Shown here: positions 1 through 11,501 of the stretch, piece by piece
How the letters are laid out: the number at the start of each line of letters is the position of its first letter
Numbering within the stretch: the stretch's first letter is position 1
Assembly: GCA_023053575.1 (NCBI GenBank)
Contig: JAKZAP010000022.1
Coordinates: 16,038,518-16,102,517 of the forward strand
DNA from: Branchinecta lynchi
Taxonomy: Eukaryota; Arthropoda; Branchiopoda; Anostraca; Branchinectidae
Reading direction: 5' to 3'
DNA length: 64,000 bases
The notes under the pieces: model-generated
What the model saw: only the letters and a program-made list of their open reading frames with translations
What the model was told of the DNA's origin: nothing
The model's database searches: none
Translations under genes and position numbers: made by a program

Positions 1-2300
1 TCAGTCACAGTAACTGAAATAAGATCACATGCCTATTAAAGTACAAGACTAAATGCTCCAGTGGGATCACAAGCTCGGGTGTGTCTTTGTCATTCTTGAT
101 CCGGTGAATGTTTAATATTAACTTATTTTCTGTTATTTCCTGCATTCCATCAATCTTAAAGCACAATGGACACTTCTAATGCTTTATTTTGTATTAAATG
201 CTTCACAAATAAACATTTCCGACTTCCTTTAGAAGGCGCTACGAAAATCGGCCGTTTTCTTGTTATCCCTTGTCTTTACCTCTCTGGCATTTCGGCGATC
301 CAAATCTTAGGAGCTGGGATATCGTGGCAGGAAATTCAAAAACTCGCAGCAATGCTTGATAGAAAAGAATATATTTGAGATGTCACCAATAAGTCAAGCC
401 GCAGATGCAGTTTACCTGATTGTTCTAGTGTTTTCATGTTTTAAGTGCCTATTAAAAGTTTTACTTTTTAGAATAGTTTTGTGAAGCTTGATTAACTTGC
501 TTTATAAAATGTACCAGAATATGCAATAAGTTTATAAAAAATAACATAGCTACAAAAACCATGCAAAAACAAATAGCCTATTCAAACCTGAATTAGACAA
601 GCTGATTTATGCATAAAACAAAGATCTACTAAGTGTTATAAGAAACATCACTTGTATCTTTGTCCAAGCTAGTAAATTGACCATGTACTGGCCCCAAAAA
701 TTACGCTTTGAAATATCACAGAAAGGAAACTGTTAAAAAAGCTGCTGAGCTAGGGGGTAAGCATTAATCCTAGGTTGTTACAGAGTGGGATTGGGGTAGT
801 TTGATGTGCCCATTGAACTTTAAAGAAATTAAAACAAAAGACCACATGCCTACTATGAAATAAGGTAGCATGCTTTCATCGGAATATCAAAACTGAGTAT
901 ATGTTTATTCTCTTGACCCGATCGATGTCAGTTTTGCACATTCCTGTGTTACAATCGCCTAATTTCCGGTTTTGCCGGATCGTTGAAGGATTTGTCTGAC
1001 AATCGGCGAATAAACAGGTTACAATTACAATTCCGTTTATTTATCCATAAATATCTTTTACAAACAAAAAATAGTGCTGGACATGTCATTACAAATAAAA
1101 AGACCAACCAAGGGATATATTTTACTATGCGCGACATAGTAAAATAGGCTATCATTACTGGTTCAAAAGGTTTCCGTTTTAGCACATCCGTGAAGGTAAA
1201 ACAATAACCGTTCCCCTTTTCGGATCCCACCAAAGCTTTTGTCAAGTTTGAATCGCACTAGACAACTATTATATTTAGAGCAACTGCCAGGAAATTAAGC
1301 AAACTTCAAACAAATTTAATTGAGGCTACTTGGTGTAACTAACCTCTTTGAGAGTCTTCGTTATTTCTATTTAGAAGAAAAAGAAGTCAGCAGTCACGTG
1401 TCAGGCCGAATTAATTCAAGGGTTCATATCGTTCACTTACCTCACCAATCCCTTCTGATTAGTTGATTCCACGAAAGAAATTTCCCACCCGTTTAGCAGC
1501 CCGAAAGCAAACATTTACATTAGAGAGAGTACATATGTTCTTAGATCGTCTGAGAATGTTTGCACAGCCCACTTATTCATCCAAGTGTGTTCTTAAGAGG
1601 AAAAGAAGTGCAAGCAACCGAGCGGAGGAATTCCTAACCTTCAATTCGAAAAAAAGGCGGGTCCTTGTTAGTTAATGTCAAACTGTATCTCGGAAGAAGA
1701 GATGATGACACTAGAAAAGGGTTGTTGCCTCTCAGCTCTTGAGGAAGAAAAGATAATTGGAACAGGGGCCCTGCCATTCCGACGTTCTGCGGCTGCATTC
1801 ACAACACACTGCATTACATAACTTATACAGAATTACAACAATAAGATTAAGCATCAATGGGAGAGCTTCTTTTACAAAAGGATAGTTTTATAGATAGTAA
1901 AATGCTGTCGTAGTCTCTATGTTGTGTTTGGTTTCCTTTTGTTATAGTGTTTCTTTGTTATAGTGTTTCTTTCTTCTTTTCTTTCTTTATTCACACTCCG
2001 TCTATGCCATGTGCTGTTTGATCGGTGAAACATAAAATTATTATTTATTATTATTATAATACACTGCATTCTACAAAATTAGAAGACAAGAAAGCCCGGA
2101 ATGACCGCGACCACGAGGGGTGAAACATTTTTGTTGTTGCAAAAGCTACAAACTAGGGCCTAAAAAAGACAACACAACTATTCATGCCCAAGCTGACTGC
2201 GAACCATAACTGGCAGTGCTAAACGAATACGTCAGCTGAACTTTAATAGAGCTATGTTTGTCCGTGGGCATAGCTATGTACTACCGGTGAACAGCTCATT
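1..2300. other. No gene or named repeat recognised
   Basis: I see no supported gene or classifiable repeat here. The stretch is AT-rich, notably 420-720. Two open frames were considered. One on the minus strand (949-1245) holds a hydrophobic stretch near its middle. One on the plus strand (1463-1675) is rich in lysine and arginine. Neither shows a family motif, and neither has a splice context I could tie to another exon. A downstream part of the minus-strand TMEM132-family gene could lie here, but I found no convincing exon. Confidence 0.4.
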
Positions 2301-2304
2301 TTCC

Positions 2305-2385
2305 CGCCTGAGCCTGAAGAGGACCCTTGCAAAGAAGGGCCGAGATTTCTATTAAAATTGAGCTAACGTATCCGTTTAGCAATGT
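2305..2385 (+). repeat. Decayed copy of the hammerhead-like dispersed repeat
   Basis: This carries the same block seen intact near 54.2 and 62.5 kb: CTGAAGA at 2314-2320, a hairpin of GGACCC and GGGCC arms, then GAGA at 2342-2345 where intact copies have GAAA. It is followed by a relative of the AGCTGACGTATCCGTT tail. The broken GAAA suggests an inactive relic. Confidence 0.55.
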
Positions 2386-2386
2386 C

Positions 2387-3464
2387 AATTACAGCGCTTA
2401 AACCGACTCCTGCTCTGGGAACTGAGACACAGCTCTAAATGCAGAGGGTTGCCTTTTCGCGGTCTTCAGTGTACGCGCAACCAGGACTAGGCTCGATGAG
2501 ATACTAGACCCACGTGTTTTCCAAGTCGGGCCTAGTCGTGTATACCCATTTTGTAAGATGAAAACCCCTGACCCAGCTTTTTTGGGATACCAAACGAAAG
2601 TGAGGGATACCTATGACCTGGTCCACTGCCGACCATTCGTCAGATTTTCAGAGATGACAAGCGTGAGAAGTTAGGCCTATGAGTATTGCAATCCGCGCCT
2701 AGTGGTTTACACCCACAATACAAAGACCACAGACCCCTCCCTACGCATGAGTAAAAAAAATTGTTTAGTTTACTTGTTGAAATGACGAACGTTAGGCTGT
2801 ATAGTTAATTTGCCATAATTATTATTTGATTGAAAATCTATTCTAATATTTAAAAAATCACTGTAATTGCCAGCTTCAGTCGCCGAGATTCACATGGTGG
2901 ACAGGATAGCTTTCATTCATATTCCGTGTTCGTCAGAAATAAAAAAAAAAAAACTAGAAAAGGAAAGGAAACAGGAGGAAAATAAAGAAAAAAAAACTAC
3001 AATATTAATAAACTTCGATCCTCCATCGGAAGATGAAAAAAAAATTTTTTGAAAAATAGCCCTTCACTTTATCTCATTCCATGAGGAATAAGATGCCTGT
3101 AAACTCCGGTAATCCCCAATGCTTGTTCCACGACACGTCCCCCGCAAATGTAGGACCTGGATACAAATAACAAAGATCGATAGGACAGGAGTCCTGCAGG
3201 AGAAAAGACAGAAAAAGGCGTCCGCCGAACACAGTCCGAGATGGCAGAGACTAAGACGATTCTGGAGCACCGGTCTTAGATGAAGAAGAATATTTTGTAT
3301 TCTTGTACAAGTGTGTAAGAATATATTGTGTTATTTATGGGTTTGAGAGGAGATGGTTTACCTCTTGGTAAAAGAAGAAAATATTTGGGTAAAGTAAAGG
3401 GCCCGCACACGAAATTTGAACAATATAGCCTAACCTACCTAACTCTTTCGACAATTCCCAAGCT
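2387..3464. other. Unclassified noncoding stretch with A-rich tracts
   Basis: At 2577-2625 a short piece matches the minus-strand 3' end of the GGGATCCC repeat family (GGGATACC followed by GTGAGGGATACC). A-rich tracts lie at 2750-2760 and 2938-3050. Nothing else was recognised. Confidence 0.4.
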
Positions 3465-3541
3465 AACAGACAGACAGACGGACAGACACACTTTACGAAG
3501 TCACATTAAAGCCCCGTCACTGCGTTTCGGGATCCCAAAAA
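3465..3541 (+). repeat. 3' end fragment of the GGGATCCC repeat family
   Basis: A run of GACAGACA/GACGGACA is followed by a GGGATCCCAAAAA end. This is the shared 3' module of the longer copies at 19.7-20.6, 27.3-28.4 and 33.4-33.9 kb. Only the end is present here, so the copy is truncated at its 5' side. Confidence 0.6.
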
Positions 3542-3632
3542 CATGTATCCCCTCACATGGAACTATTTGTTGTTTGGTCGTTAATTTTTTTTTTATCAGT
3601 GTTGTTTTTCGAACCCACCACAATAAGCATAC

Positions 3633-3781
3633 CTAAATACTTGAGTACTTAAGTACTGAAGTACTACCTAAATACTTGAGTACTTAAGTGCTTTTTGAAA
3701 AGTACTTAATACTTGTACTTAAGTAAACAAAATTCTCAAGTACTTGGTACTTGTACTTAATTAAAATTTAGACGTACTTGA
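3633..3781. repeat. AAGTACTT/ACTTGTACTT palindromic array
   Basis: Many copies of AAGTACTT, AGTACTTAAGTACT and ACTTGTACTT lie within about 150 bp. The octamer is its own reverse complement, so the array reads the same on both strands. Such clusters are known near the ends of some hAT-type elements, but no bounding inverted repeat or target duplication was seen. The class is therefore left open. Confidence 0.7.
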
Positions 3782-4087
3782 CACTGGAGCCCTTCGTTTT
3801 CCAATGCTCTTAAAAATTAGTGTTTTTCATTGGGGAAGAACTACTGAGAACGAGAAATGGAGAAAAGAAAAGCCGACTATCCAACCAAATTCTCGATTCT
3901 CCAGAACTGCCAACTTTTCTCTGTTTTCGTTTCTGATAAAAAAAAAAAAAAAAAAAAAAAAAGAGATTTGGCTTAGGACAATGGTGGGGAGAATCGCGGG
4001 GTGAATTTAGATTTGAAGAAAAAAAACACAACGAAAGGGCAGCATGGGCGAAAGCCCAACGGCCGCGACTAGAAGAACTAAATCAGG

Positions 4088-4590
4088 CTGAAAAACTAAT
4101 AAGAGAAACAACAAGAATTGTATTATTGTTAGTTCAGGGGTTTAGAGACGGTACGAAGAATCAAACGGACGTGATTTTGGAAATGGAATCGCCACTAAGC
4201 AAGTCCATGACACTGCCGGAACATTTTCGAACACCGTAAAGTCTGCTAGTTTTTCAAAGCAACGGGTGGGATTCCGTAAAACCGTAATTGCAAAGGTATT
4301 AAAAGTAAAATTCTCAGAAGAAGCATTGCTGATTTTAACTGAAAAACTAATAAGAGAAACAACAAGAATTGTATTATTGTTAGTTCAGGGGTTGAGAGAC
4401 CGTACGAAGAATCACACGGACGTGATTTTGGAAATGGAATCGCCACTAAGCAAGTCCACGACACTGCCGGAACATTTTCGAACACCGTAAAGTCTGCTAG
4501 TTTTTCAAAGCAATGGGTCGGATTCCGTAAAACTGTAATTGCAAAGGTATTAAAAGTCAAAATTCTCAGAAGAAGCATTGCTGATTTTAA
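4088..4590 (+). repeat. Tandem duplication, two units of about 251 bp
   Basis: The sequence starting CTGAAAAACTAATAAGAG at 4088 restarts at 4339 and runs again almost unchanged to GCTGATTTTAA near 4590. Differences are a handful of substitutions. Each unit can be read openly in one plus frame for about 50 residues before a shared stop, but no family is recognised. It is treated as a recent duplication of noncoding or unknown sequence. Confidence 0.85.
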
Positions 4591-4650
4591 TCGGTCATGC
4601 CTGTCGTTTCTTTGATCTTTTTTAACCGTAAAAAAGCTACACTGGAACCA

Positions 4651-5684
4651 AGATCAAATAAGCCAGTAGAAACTCCGTCTTTGGTTCCATAGAGTGACTA
4701 TGGATACCCCGACAAAAGTGAGCTGAGCTCTGAGTTGCTACCCGTCTAGTTCACTCTTGGCCATTGCACATATCAGAGGAATTAGCGCAGGAGGCGCGTC
4801 CATACAACCAATCGGCTTTTGAATGAGAATGAAAAAAGTTATTTCCCATCAAAATTGGCCCGAGGGGACCTACACGGAGTAAACAAAACAGAAAAGAAGA
4901 GAAAAAAAAAAACAACAACACGCAATACAACATTACAACGACAACAAAAGAAAAATGTAAGAGGATACGAACATTAGTACGTAAATGAGTCGTATAAACC
5001 GCGGGATATGTTTAATGTACTTTCAAACTTCTTTATTCGTGCATCAATCGCAGTCACAGGATGGGCAAGATGGTATTTTACTTTGGAAATTTCTTTTCCG
5101 GGACAAAACAGTGATAGAGCTGTTTGTACAGGTAACGAATTGGGATGTATCGCGTAACTAATACCCTCCGCTCGTTTGCACCGCCAGGGTACAGGATGTA
5201 TACGCCCCTCATAAAACTCCTCTCAGATTATTTCTTTTTTGGCCGCTAGGTGCGCTATCGTAATGAAAACAATGACACGTTACTTCTATGAGTACGTTTA
5301 TCCAGTTTTGTTTTGCTATTTTCAATTCCTCTTAAGCCTAACCATGTTTAAAACTGTTTAAAATACGTCTTCCACTCTTTTTGCTTTACCCAACTCTTTT
5401 CTGTCAAGCGTCATCAAGTTTGTCATTTCTGGCTTCCTACTTCAGTGCTGAGTGCTGGCTGTCTTTTCCACGGGGTTAATGCGCGCCTCGACATGAAGCG
5501 AAAGCCCTAATCGCTCATTCACCCGTCAGATAACTTATCCCCAGATCTCACGTGTGATTGTTATTGTTCCTCTAGCGCGTCTGGCGGCAATTCGTCATCG
5601 GATTTTATGAAGGACGTATCCGACTCCGCATGGTCGTATTACAGAGATAGAGAGACGGAGGTTCTGGTGCTTATTTGTTCTTGA
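4651..5684 (+). mobile_element. Inverted-repeat element of the AACAAATAAGC family, split by unrelated DNA
   Basis: The left part (4651-4850) matches 17421-17620: AAATAAGCC, CTCCGTCTTTGGT, GACTATGGATACCCCGACAAAA, GAGGCGCG. The right part (about 5590-5684) matches the other end at 17718-17776: CGCATGGTCGTATTACAGAG, then TTATTTGTTCTTG. The two ends are inverted relatives, as expected for a nonautonomous DNA transposon. Unclassified sequence between about 4870 and 5580 appears to have been inserted or to have diverged. Confidence 0.55.
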
Positions 5685-6033
5685 CTGGACGACAAGACCG
5701 AAACGATATGTCTCCCTGTTGTCGCAGTGGGATTCTCAGCACGGAGCAGTAGCCTTATTTGGGCAACGTTAGCCTCTTTTACGAACATGGCCCCGACTAG
5801 TAAAACTTAATTAATACTGTTAAGCCTTTATGATACTGTTAAAAGTACTGATTAATACTGTTAAAGCCTATAGAAGCTGCAGGATGGCCTAAATAATAAA
5901 GAGGAAGGCCCAGGCTATCTCTTCCCATGTGGCTGAAAAGGGGGGAGTTGGTATACTGTGGGTTTGACCCAACTTAGTGTGTAAAGTATAAGTTTGTGAA
6001 GTGTTATTTTTTGTATGTATAATGGCCCTAGTT

Positions 6034-6352
6034 CAATGGTTTCCAACCTTTTTCGTACCCATAATTAAGGTTCAAAAAAGTTGCGTACCCCTTTTTGAAA
6101 AATTGTTGTTCTACTATTCTACTAAGAAAAAATATATACAAATAAATGGCATACTTAAGGCTGCAAGGTTGTCAATTACATTACCGTCCGCAAACTGGTC
6201 AAGAGTCGGGAAAACACCTGCACTGTTCCTAAGCAAAAACGCTAATTTCTCGACAGACATTTTCGAATTCAGAGATTATGGACCTTCGCGTACCTCTTAC
6301 GAGGGTCTGGCGTACCCCTTTGGGTACGCGTACCCCCGTTTGGGAACCACTG
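6034..6352. mobile_element. hAT-like nonautonomous element
   Basis: The left end CAATGGTTTCCAACC and right end GGGAACCACTG form the inverted repeat typical of hAT short elements (CAGTGGTTCCCAACC type). GTACCC motifs repeat just inside both ends. The flanking octamers are CCCTAGTT (6026-6033) and CTATAGTT (6353-6360), which match at 6 of 8 positions, consistent with an old 8 bp target duplication. No transposase is encoded. Confidence 0.8.
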
Positions 6353-6360
6353 CTATAGTT

Positions 6361-7226
6361 GGCCGGTATTGGATTCAAATAAATAAATAAAATTCCGGGG
6401 TCTTACTACTACCATGCAATGACATACTGACGAATAAGTGAAAGGATTGTAATTCGAGGTTTAATCAGAATACAAGGGCCTGATTATCCAAGTAATTTGA
6501 CTCTTTTTATTTTAGCCCAAACACGGGAAACATGAGACTTGGAAAATACCTGGGCCTCCAGATCCAGAAACGAGATCGACCACAAAAAAAGATTTAATCC
6601 GAAATGTTCGGTTTTGATGAATAAGAGACCAGCCTAGACTACGTCACTTGGTTCGTCACAAGAGTTGCCCAGATGGTGCCGTACTACAGCCCATTTTCCA
6701 AACTGAAACTTCCCCCAGATCAGCAGAAAATGTAATACGATAACACGAAGATGAGGTGGAACTTGAGAGGGAATATTCTAATTCTAGTAACTAGCGCCTT
6801 TCTTCCACTCCCAATTCTGATTGGTCGAAACAGTAAATGTAAGCGTGCGCTGATTTGTCTACCCTATACTACGTCGTGATATAAGACCAGGGTACCAGCA
6901 GTTAACCAACAATTCATTCCCTTCCCAGCAGTGCTTCCACTTCTAGTTATTTTGGCAGTAGAATACTTAATTTCGGCCTTTTCTACTTACCAAATCTTGG
7001 ATCTACTTAACTACTTCTTTCCTACTTATTTTCCGGTCTCCTACCTACTGTCTCGTCATTTATTCTTTGAACAAAATCTTTTATAAAAAGAGAAGCCTTT
7101 TTCGAAATTTTAGCCTGCAGCGCATAGTTTCAAAATTGTTTGGTTTAGTCTGCAGTTCTCTCTTGTAGCAGAAATGTAGGTTGATTTAAAAAAAAAAAAA
7201 AAATCCTGCATGGCACTGTTTTAACA
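6361..7226. other. No gene or named repeat recognised
   Basis: No supported feature. An A-run lies at 7188-7203. The segment 6960-7060 is rich in CTACTT repeats but has no clear unit or boundary. Confidence 0.4.
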
Positions 7227-8840
7227 ACAAGAGCTGAAAGACTCATATGGCACTTGTCGGAACAGTTAGCATGTTTGTCAGTTTGTCCCCCTCAAGCCCC
7301 CCCCCCCCCCCCCCCCAGTGATCAGACCCACTCCGGACTTGAAACTGAACATTTGTGACACTCGTTCTTGACACTTGCCAAGTTTCATGCACGTCCGGTC
7401 ACCCGTTCTGTAGTTATGAATGTTTTCCGGATTCCGGATTCCCCGTCCCTCTACTCCCGCCACAATGATCGGATCGGATCTAGGAACGGAAGTTTTCGGG
7501 GGTATGTTGTGTCAGGTTCTTAAGTCAACTCGGGTCACTAATATGCTTGCAAAGTTTCGTCATCTTAGTACGTCTGGAACTATTCTAACTCGCGACTACC
7601 AGGATTCCGGGAAACCCCCTCAACTTCCCCCACAGAGCCCCGAAACCACCTGGCTCCGTCAATTTCGTATCTAGACCTAATGCTTGTTCTCTCCTTTAAA
7701 TTTCGTCAAAATCCCTTGGCTTTAAGCGTTTCTTGAGTTTTTCGGTCCCTCCACATCCCCTCACAGGTATCGAACCCGACACGGACTTGACAGAAAACAT
7801 CTGAGGCGATAGCTCACTCGATCTGACAAGTCCGACCACCCGTTCAAAAGTATATGCATGCCACTAGATTCCATACTCCGTATCCATTCACCCCCCTCCC
7901 CCCCCCCCCCAGATGGTCGGATCGGGGAAACGACTATTCTCAAGTTAATCTGTTCGGACCCCTGACATACTTACCAAGTTACATCGTCCTAGCAAATCAG
8001 GAAGTATGCTGAACTCGCGGGATCGCTAGAAATCCACCCCCTCCCGCCAACTCCCCCACAGTGCCTGGATCCGGTCCAGTTATGCCAATGACGTATCTAG
8101 GACTTGTGCTTGTTCTTCCCACCAAGGTTCATCCCGATCCCTCCACTCTGAGCGTTTCTCAAGACTTTCATCAAGATTCGATCACCCGTTCGCAAGTTCA
8201 AAATACCTCAATTTTTCGGCTTCCCCCTCCCTCCCCCCCCCAGATGGTCGGATCGGGGAAGTGATTATCCTGTTTCAGCTGGTCGGGTCTGTGACATGTC
8301 TTCCAATTTGCATCGTCCTAGCACATCACGAAGCACCCAACTCCCCCAAAGTGAGCGGATCCGTCCCAGTTATGTCAGTCACTTATCTAGGACTTGTGCT
8401 TGTTCTTTCCACCAAGTTTTATCCGGATCTCTCCACTCGTAAGTGTTTTTCAAGATTTCCGGTTTCTCCCTCCAACTCCCCCCCCCCCCCCAATTTCACC
8501 GGATCCGGTCTGGATTTAAAAGTGAACTTCTGAGACATAAGGTCCTTCCATATATTAAGTTTCATTAAGATCCGATCACCCGTTCGTAAGCTAAAAATAT
8601 CTAATTTTTCCTATTTTTTTTCGGATTCCCCCTCCCTCCACTCCTCTCCAGATGGTCGGATCGGGGAAGCGAATGTTTCTATTTAATCTGGTCCTGTCCC
8701 TGACATGCCTGCCAAGTTTCATCGTTCTAGCTTATCTGGAAGTGCCCAAACTGGCAAAACCGGGACCGACAGACCGACCGACGGCCAGAAATTACAATCG
8801 CTACATGGCACTTGGCCGAAGGGCAAGTGCTATAAAAACA
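7227..8840 (+). mobile_element. CATATGGCACTTG element, long copy 1
   Basis: The left end is ACAAGAGCT followed by CATATGGCACTTG. The right end is a hairpin, TGGCACTTG paired with CAAGTGCTA at 8804-8832, followed by TAAAAACA. Between them lie diverged direct repeats built from CAAGTTTCATCGTCCTAGCAC, GATCACCCGTTCG, CCCCCTCCCTCC and GATGGTCGGATCGGGGAAG, each broken by C-runs. The same order, inverted, is found at 49074-51323. No coding capacity was recognised. A Helitron-like origin is possible from the 3' hairpin but unproven. Confidence 0.65.
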
Positions 8841-9290
8841 ACACTTTCGCACTGGAGAAAAAACCTATGAGGGTTTGTATAGAATAATATATAGTTAGAA
8901 GTATCCTCTGTGGGAGAAAGTAGTGCAGAAGTCGAAGTATGCCAACCCCCAGGCGATTTTTTATGCAATAGCGTCACTGATATTTCCATGACACATTCGT
9001 TGGTTACAACAAACCACCTTTTTATGTAACTATATGAATGAATGAATGATTTGAATGAATGATTTTTTTTTAACAATGCTTATGGCGTTACAATACTGAA
9101 GTGTGGTAAACTGTCACGCTAGAAGTCGGGACTGATCTGCTCGAATTCATAAGAATCTTCTGAAGAATGTCGTAGCCTTGTCGGATAAGCAGGAACCCGC
9201 CTCCCCCACACCGGAACACACAGAGGATATCGCCATAGAGACCTACGTGGAACGAACTGACATCCGAAATTAGACAAAAGAGAAAGTAAG
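8841..9290. other. Noncoding stretch with GAAT and AAGT microsatellites
   Basis: (GAAT)n occurs around 9033-9060 and (AAGT)n at 9284-9307. Nothing else was recognised. Confidence 0.5.
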
Positions 9291-9309
9291 TAAGTAAGTA
9301 AGTAAGTGT

Positions 9310-9915
9310 ATGTATAACCCACAAAATGTTTTACAACATATGAGTGTGGAGTAGAAGAGATAAACTGAAATAAAAAGAAAAGAACAAAAGAGGTCATTAA
9401 ACTTGACTTTCCTAAATCAACTGAACGCAGATATACTCTTTCAAATAAGTTTGGAGCTGAGATAATCTGTTGTTCCCAGCTGGCCCATCTATTCCCCCTC
9501 CCCTCCCGTCTTCCGTGCGTCGATCCGAGAGGAATACTGATCAATTTTTTCAATATCCTGCTAATTCTTCTGCCCAATTTTTACGTAGTTTCATCCCATC
9601 ATCTATTTCTGGTATAACCCACAAAATGTTTTACAACATATGAGTGTGGAGTAGAAGAGATAAACTGAAATAAAAAGAAAAGAACAAAAGAGGTCATTAA
9701 ACTTGACTTTCCTAAATCAACTGAACGCAGATATACTCTTTCAAATAAGTTTGGAGCTAAGATAATCTGTTGTTCCCAGCTGGCCCATCTATTCCCCCTC
9801 CCCTCCCGTCTTCCGTGCGTCGATCCGAGAGGAATCCTGGCAATCAATTTTTTCAATATCTTGCTAATTCTTCTGCCCAATTTTTACGTAGTTTCATCCC
9901 ATCATCTATTTCTGG
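9310..9915. repeat. Tandem duplication, two units of about 302 bp
   Basis: The sequence starting TATAACCCACAAAATG at 9312 restarts at 9613. Both units end in CATCATCTATTTCTGG. Only a few substitutions and a small indel near 9540/9840 distinguish them, so the duplication is recent. It lies just upstream of a LINE-like 3' tail at 9990-10030. Confidence 0.9.
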
Positions 9916-9929
9916 TAGAATCTTGTAAG

Positions 9930-10032
9930 TGTATTAGTTAATTTGTTTCGTGTCTGTGTATATTTTGTAAATTTGTATTCCACTTCTAGCTTTTAGCTAT
10001 TTGGAATAAACTTGATTGATTGATTGAAAAAA
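9930..10032 (+). mobile_element. LINE-like 3' end with (GATT)n tail
   Basis: A short AT-rich 3' sequence ends in GGAATAAACTTGATTGATTGATTG. The same design, AATAAA followed by a GATT microsatellite, recurs at 11760, 16000, 21310 (minus) and 29400. It is typical of CR1/L2-type retrotransposon tails. No coding part is visible here. Confidence 0.55.
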
Positions 10033-10049
10033 AAGGTTCAGAATGGGGA

Positions 10050-10255
10050 TTTGAGACGCCATTTTTCTTAAAAGTACTCGGTTTTTTTCTTGGAAACAGT
10101 CGTTATTTCTGAAAATCGGTCGATTTTTCATCAAAACAGTCGTTTTCTCTTAAAAACAGTCGGGTTTCCTGCAAAAAAACAGTTGGTAAAAGTGACTAGC
10201 CAGTCGGTAAATATCTTGCCCCCCCCCCCCCCTAACATTTTGGCTAGTAACGCAT
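10050..10255 (+). mobile_element. Relic of the CAGTCGGT hAT-like family
   Basis: Repeated AAAACAGTCG motifs, a C-run at 10219-10232, and TTTTGGCTAGTAACGC just after it are shared with the intact elements at 16558-16864 and 40032-40386. The left end has diverged, so no target duplication can be read. Confidence 0.6.
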
Positions 10256-10704
10256 CTGGCGCTAGGTAGTGTATATTACGCATAAAACGTAGATATTCGT
10301 CTTTCACACAAAATGGAGTGGCAGATTCTTCTAACTGTCGCATACCTTTTGGCACGTTCCCTGTTTATAAAAATGTACCAACTTATTTTAATTATGCTAA
10401 GTTTTTACTAAATTACCACTATCCTTAGAAACACTCATATTTCAACAAATTATAATTTCACAGCTATATTATAAATATTCAAGATAGTGTGATTAGTTTG
10501 TGCCTGATCTGCATACTTCGTCATCGTCCTGCTATGTTGTAATTTATCTGACTGGATAGAGTGCATGGAGTGCATAGCAAGTGCATATTTATAGTCGCCC
10601 ACAGTCGGAAATTATTTTTCGTTCTGTCCTTTTTTTTTCTTTTTTATTTTCTTATACTCTATTTAGGACGATGTTTTGTCATCCAATCGGCAACAAGTAT
10701 ATCA

Positions 10705-10866
10705 AATATTCTTTGAGCCCAAGCTGACTTTGAAACATTTATTCAAACAATGTTTACAACGGATGCGTAAGCTACGATTCTTCATCAGCGATAAAAAAAA
10801 ATATCGCCGAAATATCGCTGATGAAGAATCGTAGCTGAAGTATCCGTTGTAAACATTGTTTGAATA
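10705..10866. mobile_element. Fold-back copy of the hammerhead-like repeat with 13 bp target duplication
   Basis: Two arms of about 54 bp are inverted copies of each other: CAATGTTTACAACGGAT...CATCAGCGATA, and its complement ending CATTGTTTGAATA. The element is bounded by the exact direct repeat AACAAGTATATCA at 10692-10704 and 10867-10879. The same ends, AATATTC(T/C)TTGAGCCCAAGC and TTGAATA, bound the copy at 54067-54259. The inverted partial structure and 12-13 bp duplication resemble Penelope-like retroelement copies. Confidence 0.75.
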
Positions 10867-10879
10867 AACAAGTATATCA

Positions 10880-11500
10880 TCATCGACATTGAGATGACGA
10901 AATCGACCTCACCAGTACCGATTCCCGACTTGTAACTAAAGGCAACAAATTATTTTCCCAGGATGGAGAAGGGTCGAGGGCTCAATCTGCTTCTTCTTAA
11001 GACCCATCTGGTGGCTTAACGATTTGCCAACGAGTCGACTGACGACCGACAAAAGCATACATAGTTTTATACATTCTGTGTTTGGTCAGGAATCGGTAAT
11101 GACGAGGAGTAAGTTTAATACCATACTAGCTGCAGTCTCCTCTCCTTTAAATTTCAGAGCATCTTTCAACGACAGCACGGATATGGGCCAGGCCAATAGA
11201 CCTTTCTCAATTCCCTTAGAAACCGTTTTGGAACCGATACGAGCACAGCCTGGCAAATAGAAGGGTCCCTAATGGAAATTTGATGGAAGAGAGGGGTAAC
11301 AAGGTTAAAAGCGACGGGGAAGAGAAATTGAATAGGACCTGTCAAGTGTAACTTGTCACTGCAATCATCAGTCAACCAGGAGAGGGGGGGGGGCTTCAGA
11401 TCTATCAAGTAATGTGACAAAGTACTTTCAGGAGGTAGCAACTCGTCTGTTCCAGTGGCCTACCAATAAGGCCACAGAGACTGGCAGCACAACCAGTTCC
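10880..11500. other. No gene or named repeat recognised
   Basis: Open frames exist on both strands around 11024-11440, but none carries a motif I recognise. They may belong to the LINE remnant that follows. Confidence 0.35.
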
Positions 11501-11501
11501 T

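Noticed and set aside
949..1245. 98-codon minus-strand open frame with a hydrophobic middle
   Set aside because: No family motif, no supported splice sites linking it to the TMEM132-family exons, and AT-rich surroundings where chance frames are common.
1463..1675. 70-codon basic plus-strand open frame ending KKRRVLVS
   Set aside because: Looks like a nuclear-localisation-type tail, but there is no homologue I recognise and no exon context.
9119..9577. 152-codon minus-strand open frame
   Set aside because: Half of it is the 302 bp tandem duplication, repeated almost unchanged at 9599-9880. No conserved domain.
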